Origin: JABFRJ01 sp031365465
GTDB taxonomy: Bacteria; Pseudomonadota; Alphaproteobacteria; Rhizobiales; Hyphomicrobiaceae
DNA length: 45,825 nucleotides
NCBI GenBank assembly: GCA_031365465.1
Contig: JANLYD010000185.1
Coordinates: 1-45,825, forward strand
Direction: 5' to 3'
The translations under genes and the position numbers were made by a program. Of this stretch, positions 31,827 through 39,759 are shown piece after piece. Position 1 is the stretch's first letter. Each line of letters starts with the position of its first letter. The notes under the pieces were generated by a model. It was not told the origin of the DNA. It saw only the letters and a list, made by a program, of their open reading frames with translations, and did no database searches.

Positions 31827-32786
31827 ATGAGTATCAAGCCATCAGATCCCGCGTCCATCGCCAGCGCCGCGCGCTACCTTGCCCAAGGTGGTTTGGTCGC
31901 ATTCCCGACTGAGACGGTCTACGGCCTGGGTGCCAACGCCGAGAGCGGATTGGCCGTCGCCGCAATCTTTTCGGCGAAAGGCCGGCCCACGTTCAATCCG
32001 CTCATCATCCATGTGCCGACCGCCGATATCGCCTGGCGTTACGGCATTCCCACGCTACTCGCACACAAATTGGCGGCAGCGTTCTGGCCGGGTCCGCTCA
32101 CCCTGGTGTTGCAACGTCAACCGCACTCCAGCATCGAAGACCTCGCCACTGCAGGACTTGCCACCGTCGCGTTGCGCGTACCCGCCCACCCGGTGGCACA
32201 AGCCCTGTTGCGCCAAGCAGGCCGCCCCATTGCCGCGCCAAGCGCCAATCGTTCAGGCCGCATCAGCCCCACCAGTGCCGCCCATGTCGCAGCCGAATTC
32301 GGCGACGACGTTCCTATTATTCTCGATGGCGGACCGACCGAAGTCGGGCTCGAATCGACCATCGTCGATCTCAGCGGCCCCGTTCCGATGCTACTTCGGC
32401 CGGGTGGCATCACACGCGCCCGCTTGGAAGCTGTGCTGGAGCAATCGTTGGCAGATCCGCAGCCATCTGCTGGCGATCCGCAGTCTCCAAGCGCACCCGG
32501 TCAATTGGCCAGTCATTACGCGCCATCGGCTGCGGTTCGCCTCGATGTCGTCGCTGTCGCATCCGGTGAAGCGCTGCTCGCCTTCGGCCCGCCGCTCGCC
32601 CATCAGGGCCTCATGCGCAATCTGTCCGCCAGCGGAGATTTGTTTGCCGCTGCCGCCAACCTGTTTTCAGCTTTGCGCGCTTTGGACGAGGCGGGCGCCA
32701 CCTCGATCGCCGTCATGCCCATTCCATCCGATGGTCTGGGCGAGGCCATCAACGATCGGCTGCGCCGCGCAGCAGCCCCCCGCTAA
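31827..32786 (+). CDS. L-threonylcarbamoyladenylate synthase (Sua5/TsaC2 type)
   Basis: This enzyme makes threonylcarbamoyl-AMP from Thr, bicarbonate and ATP for the t6A37 modification of ANN-decoding tRNAs. It has 319 residues, so it is the two-domain Sua5 form. The YrdC domain shows GGLVAFPTETVYGLGANAES, the K-x-R of SAKGRPTFNPLIIH, RVPAHPVAQ, APSANRSGRISPT and LDGGPTEVGLESTIVD. A linker with PGQLASHYAPSAAVRLD leads into the C-terminal Sua5 domain. The ATG at 31827 lacks a strong ribosome site. It is divergent from the acyl-CoA dehydrogenase gene and ends before a strong hairpin. The role is near-universal. Confidence 0.94.
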   Translation: MSIKPSDPASIASAARYLAQGGLVAFPTETVYGLGANAESGLAVAAIFSAKGRPTFNPLIIHVPTADIAWRYGIPTLLAHKLAAAFWPGPLTLVLQRQPHSSIEDLATAGLATVALRVPAHPVAQALLRQAGRPIAAPSANRSGRISPTSAAHVAAEFGDDVPIILDGGPTEVGLESTIVDLSGPVPMLLRPGGITRARLEAVLEQSLADPQPSAGDPQSPSAPGQLASHYAPSAAVRLDVVAVASGEALLAFGPPLAHQGLMRNLSASGDLFAAAANLFSALRALDEAGATSIAVMPIPSDGLGEAINDRLRRAAAPR

Positions 32787-32803
32787 TTAACTCTTGCGCG
32801 GCA

Positions 32804-32841
32804 CAAAAATGCCCCGGCTTCGTCGAAGCGCGGGGCATTTC
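32804..32841. terminator. Bidirectional terminator between Sua5-type and NYN genes
   Basis: ATGCCCCG and CGGGGCAT form an outer stem, and GCTTC and GAAGC an inner stem around GTC, with a single bulged G. AAAAA precedes and TTTCT follows. It can serve the converging genes on both strands. Confidence 0.75.
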
Positions 32842-32868
32842 TATCTGTTGATGGACCTGCGTTCGCCG

Positions 32869-34674
32869 TCAGCGGCGCGTCCGTACGATGCGCGGAAAGT
32901 CCTCGTCGTTACCGTCGCCGCCTGCGGGTAGCGCTTCGAGTGGCGGCTCCGGCGCTCGCTGTCCAACCTGCGGCCACCACCGTGCCGGCCCACGCGGGTC
33001 AGTCGGCGCGGCTGAAGCTGCCGGCGCAGGCGTCTGTGCTGGCGGCAATGCGGCGCGAGCCTGCGGCGACGGCGTTGCGCCCGCGAACCATGAATCGATC
33101 AAGTCCAGTTCATCGGCACTCAACGTCAGTCCCTGTCCCCGGCACCGGGCCACTACGAAATTGCGGAAACGGCCCCCGAACAGTGTCGCCGACGCACCCT
33201 GGTCGAACCATGGATCGGTTTCGCTCACCACCTCGAGAATGAAGCGGGCATCATCGCGCTTCAATTCGAATCCCTGTGCCTGCGCCCGCGCCACGACGTT
33301 GTTCAGCGTCTGCGTACCGGAAAGACTGTTCTCGGTGATTTCCCGCGCGAGGATATCGAACACACAGCGATACTCGGCAGGCGCCAACGGCGGTGCCTGA
33401 CAGGCTTCGTAAATGCGCGCGATCGATTGCTGCATGGCCGACGGCTGCTGCTGGCCGAACGACTGTGTTGGCTGAGGCGGCTGCGGTTGCAACTGTGCGG
33501 GCATCGGGTCGCGCATCGGCATCGGCATCCGCGCTGGCTGTTGACCGGCCATCGGCGGTGCCGTCCCAACCGGTCTCTGCTGTACGACCGGATCGTACGA
33601 TGTCCGCGTCATCGGCGCTTCCGCCCGCGCAACCGTCGGCGTGGTGACCGCCGCGAACACGGCGTCGTCCACGTCTGATCCACTTGGCATACGTGGCGGC
33701 ACCGCCGCCGCAGTCAGTTGCGGCGGACTGACCCGTACCGGCTCGGGTGCCCGTGTCATCGCCATCGAATGTCGTTTCGGGTCGTAGGCAAAATACGGCG
33801 GTTGGTCGGTCAACTGGATCTCAGTCGGCAGGCTTTGCCGCAAGAGTTCGCGAAAGCTACCAGCCCCAGCCCAGCTCGTATTGACCGTCTTCTCGTGACC
33901 GAGCACGCGCAAGGCACGATCTGCCAAGGCTTCCAGCGGAACTGGCGACGCAGCCGAGCGTACGCTTGAGATGACCTCCGCGATGATCTCATGCCGCAAA
34001 TGCGGCACCGATGGCGCGACGGCCGGGCCGCTGGCAGAGCTTTTGAGCTGCGCCGGTTCGGCGCTCGAAGGTAACGTAGCTGCCGGTTCCTGCGCCATCA
34101 GCAGCGCAATCAGGTCGGCCTCTCGCACTTCACCGTCGCAGATCGCGGTATAGGGCTGCGCGGTGTATTCGTTGCAATAGATCACGGTTCTGCGAGCGTG
34201 CTGGCGCAGGCGCTGCAGCACCGGAGTGAAATCCGCGTCCCCCGACAGAATGATGAATTCGTCGAAGTACGTGTCGTGCGTCAGGTAGTCTCGCACGTCC
34301 ATGACCATCCGGATGTCGGACGAATTTTTCAGCTGCGCGGTCAACGGCGGGCAATCGACCACCTCGCAGCCGGCACGCAGGAAATGATGCCGGATGAACG
34401 GAAATGAACTCATGTCCGTCGAGTTGTCGTGGCTGTTTCGCCGCGGCACAGGATTGCCGTAGCAGCGGTTCATCACGATCCGCCGCTTCGCATCTCCAAG
34501 CACGCCATTGGTGGGGGTGATCAGGCTTCCGGTCTCGATCCCCTTCAGCCAGTCCTGCGACAATTTCGCAAAGCGTTTGGCCGCCTCGTCGTTCTTGCGT
34601 TTGAGAGACATGTAGATGTTGTCGTAGTCCACGAAAATGGCGCTGAGGACTGGCTTATGCTCGTCACGCTTCAT
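32869..34674 (-). CDS. NYN-domain (LabA/DUF88-type) protein with OST-HTH domain
   Basis: A 601-residue protein. The NYN/PIN-like nuclease domain (about residues 10-190) carries the acidic metal-binding set: FVDYDN (Asp16, Asp18), DIRMVMDVRD (Asp120, Asp126, Asp129) and LSGDADF (Asp146, Asp148). A winged-helix OST-HTH/LOTUS RNA-binding domain spans about 226-300, with SFRELLRQSLPTEIQLTDQP. A Pro/Gln-rich low-complexity linker (about 310-430) and a C-terminal helical region follow. Family members are thought to cleave or bind RNA. The ATG at 34674 is chosen for its GGGG site seven bases upstream; an in-frame start 23 codons earlier lacks one. It stands alone. Confidence 0.85.
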   Translation of the reverse strand: MKRDEHKPVLSAIFVDYDNIYMSLKRKNDEAAKRFAKLSQDWLKGIETGSLITPTNGVLGDAKRRIVMNRCYGNPVPRRNSHDNSTDMSSFPFIRHHFLRAGCEVVDCPPLTAQLKNSSDIRMVMDVRDYLTHDTYFDEFIILSGDADFTPVLQRLRQHARRTVIYCNEYTAQPYTAICDGEVREADLIALLMAQEPAATLPSSAEPAQLKSSASGPAVAPSVPHLRHEIIAEVISSVRSAASPVPLEALADRALRVLGHEKTVNTSWAGAGSFRELLRQSLPTEIQLTDQPPYFAYDPKRHSMAMTRAPEPVRVSPPQLTAAAVPPRMPSGSDVDDAVFAAVTTPTVARAEAPMTRTSYDPVVQQRPVGTAPPMAGQQPARMPMPMRDPMPAQLQPQPPQPTQSFGQQQPSAMQQSIARIYEACQAPPLAPAEYRCVFDILAREITENSLSGTQTLNNVVARAQAQGFELKRDDARFILEVVSETDPWFDQGASATLFGGRFRNFVVARCRGQGLTLSADELDLIDSWFAGATPSPQARAALPPAQTPAPAASAAPTDPRGPARWWPQVGQRAPEPPLEALPAGGDGNDEDFPRIVRTRR

Positions 34675-35248
34675 CTGAACGCCCCGCAGTTGGTCAACCG
34701 ATTCCGAGACGCTAGCTGTCAGTGAGTCGCCAGTTCGTCGCAAGCACCCGAAAGACGCGCACCTGCGAAAAAAACTAACAAACTGTTAATGCAGCAATTG
34801 TTTGCACAAACACTTGGGGATTCGTCGCAGGCGTTGCCGCCTTGACGACTGCAAGGCACGTTTCCATATCACGGTGACGGGGTGCCATCAGAACACGCGG
34901 CGTTTGCCGAGGTCCGGGCACGCTGCGGTGCGCCATCCCGGACGAAGTCGGGCGTGTAAGGAAACCCGACTCGGTTTTGGAACGAAACGCGCTCCCGATC
35001 CATTGATTTAGGCAACGTAGGTGCCGGTCGATGTCGGCGGCACGATTTGAACCGAGAAGATGGTCGCGCCCCTTTAGCGACGAACAGGACGCACACAGGC
35101 CTAAAAAAATCGCGAACGCGTTACTTACGTTACATCGCTTTCGCAAGAATCAGCAGACACTCATATCGACAGCAACGTTTATGGCCATAGTTGTGGCACC
35201 AGTTGTCGGCATGACTGAATTTATCCCCTACGCAGGAGGAGCATCGTC
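34675..35248. other. 574-bp intergenic region with stacked hairpins
   Basis: No convincing gene. GTCCGGG (34912-34918) and CCCGGAC (34937-34943) form a 7-bp stem with an inner CAC/GTG. Two bases on, AGTCGGG (34946-34952) and CCCGACT (34965-34971) form a second stem, followed by CGGTTTTGG. Minus-strand frames through it have family-less, repeat-like translations. It could encode a small RNA or be a dispersed repeat. Confidence 0.5.
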
Positions 35249-35539
35249 ATGGAAAAGACTTCCGTTAAACGCAGCCGGCGCAGATCGTCCAAGATCGCAG
35301 CTCACATTCTGTCTGGGCTGGATCTGGCAAAGCTGGGTGACGGTGAAGTCGCTTATATCCGCATGATGACCTCCGACGAGGCCCAGCGGATGTTTCCGAC
35401 AATCACCGGCCTGCCCGACGGGTCCAACATCTTTGCGCTGCACAGTGCAGATGGGACGCCGCTCGCCTTGACCGATAGTCGTCAAGCCGCGATGGGTCAC
35501 GCACTCGGCGATCGTCTGGTCGTCGCAAGCATCCACTGA
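35249..35539 (+). CDS. DUF1150 family protein
   Basis: A 96-residue protein. The DUF1150 core is LGDGEVAYIRMMTSDEAQRM and DGSNIFALHSADGTPLALTD, ending SRQAAMGHALGDRLVVASIH. A basic N-terminus (VKRSRRRSSKIAAH) precedes it. GGAGGA lies eight bases before the ATG. In many Alphaproteobacteria this gene follows a small heat-shock protein gene (hsp20/ibpA-type), but here it is alone after a long gene-free region. The family's function is not known. A clear hairpin terminator follows. Confidence 0.9.
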   Translation: MEKTSVKRSRRRSSKIAAHILSGLDLAKLGDGEVAYIRMMTSDEAQRMFPTITGLPDGSNIFALHSADGTPLALTDSRQAAMGHALGDRLVVASIH

Positions 35540-35553
35540 CAGAAATATGCTCT

Positions 35554-35585
35554 GCCTGGTCGTGAAAGCGACCAGGCTTTGTTTG
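35554..35585. terminator. Terminator after DUF1150 gene
   Basis: GCCTGGTCG (35554-35562) and CGACCAGGC (35569-35577) make a perfect 9-bp stem around TGAAAG. TTTGTTTGG follows. It also lies just past the end of the converging EAL gene. Confidence 0.75.
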
Positions 35586-35611
35586 GCGTACTGCGATCAA
35601 TCCTCGGGCGA

Positions 35612-37368
35612 TCAGACTGCGACGAGATCTGAGGCATTGATCGGTTCGCCACAAAAATATCCCTGCAGCAAATCAATTCCCGCCTCACGCAAGATGTCGA
35701 CGGTCGCCTGATCCTGAACCCACTCGGCAACCGTTTTCATCCCCAGGCTCTTCGCCAGATCTCTCAACGCTTTGATGAACACGAGGTCTTGCGGGTCGTC
35801 GGGCAAATTCTTGATGAACGTACCGTCGATCTTCACCATGTCGATCGCCAGCATCTTCAAATTCTTGAATGATGTATAGCCGGCTCCGAAATCGTCAATT
35901 GCGACCTGGCACCCAAGTTCTTTGAGCGTGTCGACGAACATGATCGTCTGGTCGATGTCCGTCATGACAGCCGTCTCTGTAATTTCGATGATCAGCCGCT
36001 CGGTGAGCGAGCGTCGCCCGCCCGTCAGCCGATGCAATGCGGCGAGCCACTCCTGGTTCGATGGCGTCAAGCCTGAAACATTTAACGCGACTGTCAGTGT
36101 CGGATGCAACTTCAGCAATTCGATCGTCATCTCGAGCGTTCGTTCGTCGATCAGATGCGCCATGCCCAACTGCTCCGCCACTGGAATGAACTCTCCAGCA
36201 GAAATGCGACTCCCGTCGTTTTTCTCCATGCGCAGGAGGCACTCGTAATGCTTCACCTCGAGCGTCGTGCAATCGACGATCGGCTGCAGCATGAGCACCA
36301 TTCGGTTCTGGTTGAGGGCCGACGTAACGTCATCGGCAATCTCGATATTCCGCTGACGCACAAGAGCATGGCCGCGCTTTGGTTCGTAAGAGGCAAAGCA
36401 GTCGAATCGCTTTTGCTTTGCCAGATCCAAGGCCTGCAACGCGTTGCTGAGCGCTTCCTGGACGCTCGTCGCCTGCTCCGGAATCAAGACGCCGCCGATG
36501 CTGATACTGGCCGCCAACTGGCACGCCGATGTTTCGATCGCTGCACTTCGGACGGCCTTTAGGAACCTGTCGGCTCGATCCGCATCGCTCCCGGACCGCA
36601 ATCGTTCAAAACGACCCCGAATTTGTTCGACGAATACCGCCCGATCGTATCGCCACCGCGAAGCCTCCGCCTTAGCGTGCGCGCGGTCGCCGCGATGACT
36701 TCATCGCCAATGTCGAAGCCGAAGGTCTGATTGATGTTGGTCAGGTTGTTGATCGATACCATCAGGAACGCTGCCGGCTGCCGGGACTCGACAGCTTGCG
36801 CAGCAATGGCGCTGATCGCTTGCGTCAGGCGCACTCGGTTGAGTTGGCCTGTCAGTTCGTCGTGATCACTCTGTGGGTGGGGGTTCCCCATCAATTCAGG
36901 CCCCCCGTCGATGATCCGGATGATGCCGCGTGCCCGCATCGGCTGCCCGCTGGCGTCGGTCCACAATCGCCCGCGATCTTCCAGCCACAGCGAAACATCG
37001 CCACGACGGCCGCCTGGCGCAAATCGATACTGAACCCGGTAAGGTAGCCCTGTTGACGGGCACGTCTCGATCCGCGCCGGACCAAGGATTGCTTCTTCGC
37101 GCCGCCGGCTATGCTCTGGCGCAACGTGGAAACGAAATTCGAGCCCGGTTTCTATTTCGCGGGCGGTCCTGACCCCCAGCACTTTGACGGCGTTGCTTTC
37201 CCAGGAAATTCGGTCGCTCTGCACATCCCAAAGGTAAGCCGTCTCGTTGAGCCCAGACAGAATACCGACAAGATCGAAGGCCTCGCCTTGCACGGCAACT
37301 CCCCCGGATTGATCGCTTGTCAGGTTGGCCACGGTGGCCTCAAAGGACAACTGAGGGAAAGATGTCAC
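35612..37368 (-). pseudogene. PAS-GGDEF(degenerate)-EAL signalling protein, apparently frameshifted
   Basis: Two overlapping frames make one three-domain protein. The first (GTG at 37368 to a stop at 36559, 269 residues) has a PAS domain (about residues 30-150) and most of a GGDEF fold, DHDELTGQLNRVRLTQAIS to NKFGVVLNDCGPGAM. The second (36601 to 35612) completes GGDEF and carries a full EAL domain. A one-base deletion near 36576 explains it: adding one base after ATC-G gives MRI-x-ADRFLKAV and restores a continuous frame. The GGDEF signature is RYSSNKF, so no cyclase activity is expected. EAL residues look intact: Glu in ECLLRME, NVSG, EITET, DDFGAGYTS, KIDG and AEWV. A c-di-GMP phosphodiesterase or a sensor is likely, if expressed. 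Sequencing error is an alternative. Confidence 0.8.
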
Positions 37369-37499
37369 GCCGGACCCATCCAGAAGGCTCGATCAAAGGT
37401 GATGGAGCGATGGCGGGCGGTGCCTGAAACGACACTGCCAAGGTGTCCGCACGATATGACTAAGAGACTAACAATGCATAAAGTTTAATGACGCGATTC

Positions 37500-37515
37500 A
37501 GCGTTGTGCAACGCT
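37500..37515. repeat. Perfect inverted repeat before PAS-EAL gene
   Basis: AGCGTTG-TG-CAACGCT, with 7-base arms, lies in the 245-bp gap between rpmF and the PAS-GGDEF-EAL gene. A second stem, CGACCATG (37552-37559) and CATGGTCG (37572-37579), lies 36 bases away and could end the rpmF transcript. Neither has a U-run. Confidence 0.35.
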
Positions 37516-37613
37516 TGGCAGCTCGGTCCCGCGATACCGCAACAGGGTCGGCGACCATGTCCGTCGTGGGGCATGGTCGTACGTCAATTTACGATTGGCT
37601 GAAGCGTCGCAGT

Positions 37614-37799
37614 TCAGATCTCAACCTTCGGGTCGAGAATTTGCTTGCCGCGATACTTGCCGCTCTTGAGGTCGATGTGATGCGAACGGCGCAACTCGCC
37701 CGACGCCTTGTCGGTCGTATAGGCCGGAACCGTCAATGCGTCTGCCGAACGGCGATTGCCGCGTTTCATGCGCGAAACTTTTTTCCGTGGAACAGCCAT
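37614..37799 (-). CDS. rpmF: 50S ribosomal protein L32
   Basis: A 61-residue basic protein. MAVPRKKVSRMKRGNRRSAD and SGELRRSHHIDLKSGKYRGK match alphaproteobacterial L32 well. The zinc-binding cysteines of some L32 forms are absent, as is usual in Rhizobiales. AAGGAG lies six bases upstream of the ATG at 37799; an in-frame start six codons earlier is ignored for this reason. It is an essential part of the large ribosomal subunit near the peptidyl-transferase exit region. Confidence 0.96.
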   Translation of the reverse strand: MAVPRKKVSRMKRGNRRSADALTVPAYTTDKASGELRRSHHIDLKSGKYRGKQILDPKVEI

Positions 37800-38002
37800 T
37801 GCAGTCTCCTTGCGCAATCACAAGCTGCAAACGGTGCTGCGTGCACCGAGTTCGCGCTATGGTATTGCATGTTGAATTTACATCCTGGCCATCGTCAAAC
37901 GCCTCTCGAGGCGCACCGTGACGGCACATGCATGGCGGCTTATAGCGGCAAAAGTTGGGGAATGAAAGCAGTGTTTGGCAGCATCTGGCGACTTCGTCGA
38001 TC

Positions 38003-39010
38003 CTAAAACATAGCGGAATGAACTCGGTCTGGTGGCGCGTGTCCGTCCAGGAAAGTTTTGATGTTGATCAGCACTTTTTCTCCCATGTCGATACGACCTT
38101 CCAACGTGGCCGAGCCCATGTGCGGCAGCGCCACCACGCGAGGCGACGCGAGCAAGCGGGCATTGACCGCTGGTTCATGCTCAAAAACGTCCAGCCCGGC
38201 ACCTGCAATCGCGCCCGCTTCGACCATGCGCGCAAGTTCCCGCTCGTCGACAATCTCTCCGCGCGCGGTGTTGACCAGATAAGCCGTCGGCTTCATCAGC
38301 TTGAGTCGACGAGCCGAGAGCAAGTGAAACGTGGCTGGCGTATGGGGGCAATTGACTGACACGATGTCCATACGCATGAGCATCTGGTCGAGACTTTCCC
38401 AATACGTCGCACCCACCTCTCGCTCCACCGCTTCAGGCAGCCGGCGGCGATTGTGATAGTGAATCTGCAAACCAAAAGCGCTTGCTCGCCGTGCCACGGC
38501 TTGGCCGATGCGGCCCATGCCGACGATCCCCAGCCGTTTCCCCCAGATCCGATGCCCGAGCATCGCGGTTGGTGCCCAGCCCGCCCATGTCGACTGTGGG
38601 TCTTTCATCATTGCCGTTCCTTCGGCCAAACGGCGGGGAACCGCGAGAATGAGCGCCATCGTCATGTCGGCGGTATCTTCTGTCAAAACCCCCGGCGTAT
38701 TGGTTACGATGATGCCCCGATTGCGCGCGGTATCCAGGTCGATATTGTCGACGCCGGTGCCGAAATTAGCAATCAATTTCAACTGCGGGCCCGCCTGCGA
38801 GATGATCGCGCGGTCGATCCGGTCAGTGACGGTTGGAACCAGGATCGTGGCCGAGCGCACCGCTTCGGAAAGCTCCGCCGCGCTCATACGCTGATCGCTG
38901 GCGTTGAGTTTAGTCTGAAACAGTTCGCACATCCGCGCTTCGACGGCGTCCGGTAACTTACGAGTCACGACGACAAGGGGTTTGGTGCTGATGCTGGCAG
39001 CTGTCGGCAT
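38003..39010 (-). CDS. D-isomer-specific 2-hydroxyacid dehydrogenase (glyoxylate/hydroxypyruvate reductase-like)
   Basis: A 335-residue NAD(P)H enzyme reducing 2-keto acids such as glyoxylate or hydroxypyruvate. GNNI-like IANFGTGVDNIDLDTARNRG and the Rossmann motif LGIVGMGRIGQAVARRAS bind the cofactor. The catalytic Arg is in NTARGEIVDE, the Glu in GLDVFEHEP and the His in LPHMGSATLEGR. The ATG at 39010 is chosen because the upstream extension is not conserved; GAGG is eleven bases away. An isolated 16-bp palindrome (39125-39140) lies 115 bases upstream. The precise substrate is unproven; gyaR/ghrA/ghrB-type assignments are all possible. Confidence 0.91.
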   Translation of the reverse strand: MPTAASISTKPLVVVTRKLPDAVEARMCELFQTKLNASDQRMSAAELSEAVRSATILVPTVTDRIDRAIISQAGPQLKLIANFGTGVDNIDLDTARNRGIIVTNTPGVLTEDTADMTMALILAVPRRLAEGTAMMKDPQSTWAGWAPTAMLGHRIWGKRLGIVGMGRIGQAVARRASAFGLQIHYHNRRRLPEAVEREVGATYWESLDQMLMRMDIVSVNCPHTPATFHLLSARRLKLMKPTAYLVNTARGEIVDERELARMVEAGAIAGAGLDVFEHEPAVNARLLASPRVVALPHMGSATLEGRIDMGEKVLINIKTFLDGHAPPDRVHSAMF

Positions 39011-39124
39011 TGAGGATCGAGCCTCGACTGAGTTGCGAAACATGAGATGGCGAACAAGGCCGCTATGTGGGTCAGTCAATACCAGAGTTGTCGACGGACA
39101 CAATCAAAAGCGCGGCCCAGGGCA

Positions 39125-39140
39125 GGTCTCCGCGGAGACC
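39125..39140. promoter_or_regulatory. Perfect 16-bp palindrome upstream of 2-hydroxyacid dehydrogenase
   Basis: GGTCTCCGCGGAGACC is a perfect palindrome in the 161-bp gap between irr and the dehydrogenase gene. It could be an operator for the latter, or a transcript-end structure of irr. No known regulator motif is recognised. Confidence 0.4.
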
Positions 39141-39171
39141 GAAGCGCTGATACTCCCGCTGAAGGCTCGCT

Positions 39172-39618
39172 TCAGGCCTTTACCAGCCGGACCACGACGT
39201 CGATATGACTGATCCGCATGCCCTCGGGAGCCTGCGGCAGCCCGTCGACACGCACGGCGTCCCCCGGGATGTCGATCAGCTGGCCTTTGTGCTCGATGTA
39301 AAAATGGTTGTGGTTGGACGTATTGGTGTCGAAATAACTGCGCTGGCCGTCGATCGCCAGCTCACGCAACAAGCCCGATTGCTGAAATTGGTGCAACGTA
39401 TTGTAGATGGTTGCCAGTGAAACGCGGACACCGGCTCGCACCGCCTCTTCGTGCAATGTTTCAGCCGATACGTGCCGGTCGCCCTGGCCAAACAGCAAAG
39501 TCGCCAGCGAACACCGTTGCCGTGTCGGCCGCAGTCCGGCATCACGGAGCCGAACCGCGATCTTGGCCGAGGACACGCCCACCGAAGTCGAGGTGCTTGC
39601 GCTGTGATGTTTCGTCAT
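39172..39618 (-). CDS. irr: Fur-family transcriptional regulator Irr
   Basis: A 148-residue member of the Fur superfamily, closest to the iron-response regulator Irr, which senses haem through ferrochelatase and controls iron use in Rhizobiales. LRDAGLRPTRQRCSLATLLF forms the first helices, VSLATIYNTLHQFQQSGLLR is the recognition helix region, and FDTNTSNHNHFYIEHKGQLI is the Irr-type metal/haem region with HNH in place of the usual HHH. The ATG at 39618 has AAGGA five bases upstream, and a perfect -10 TATAAT lies at 39654-39649 on the minus strand. It is divergent from pssA. Mur or another Fur homologue is less likely. Confidence 0.9.
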   Translation of the reverse strand: MTKHHSASTSTSVGVSSAKIAVRLRDAGLRPTRQRCSLATLLFGQGDRHVSAETLHEEAVRAGVRVSLATIYNTLHQFQQSGLLRELAIDGQRSYFDTNTSNHNHFYIEHKGQLIDIPGDAVRVDGLPQAPEGMRISHIDVVVRLVKA

Positions 39619-39648
39619 TGCGATCCTTGGGCAGGCAAACCTGGCCAA

Positions 39649-39654
39649 ATTATA
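39649..39654 (-). promoter_or_regulatory. -10 element of irr promoter
   Basis: TATAAT on the minus strand, 31 bases upstream of the irr start, matches the -10 consensus exactly. A -35 match is not convincing at the expected distance, so an activator or an extended element may be needed. Confidence 0.5.
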
Positions 39655-39759
39655 AAGCGCCGCTACCGGTTGCGACGTTTGTTAGTATAGTTCGTATCGA
39701 TGCACTCAGGCAACGGGGTGCGGCGTCGGAGCTGATCCGGCCCTCAACAGGAGATGCAC

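Noticed and set aside
31879..32790. 303-codon frame within the Sua5-type gene
   Set aside because: It is an alternative frame of a gene with clear YrdC motifs.
35020..35060. Possible tRNA T-loop (GGTTCAAATC, minus strand)
   Set aside because: The flanking five-base arms do not pair and no acceptor, D or anticodon arms are found.
34775..35146. 123-codon minus-strand frame in the gap before DUF1150
   Set aside because: It has no ribosome site, no family, and crosses the stacked hairpins; repeat-like or non-coding sequence is more likely.
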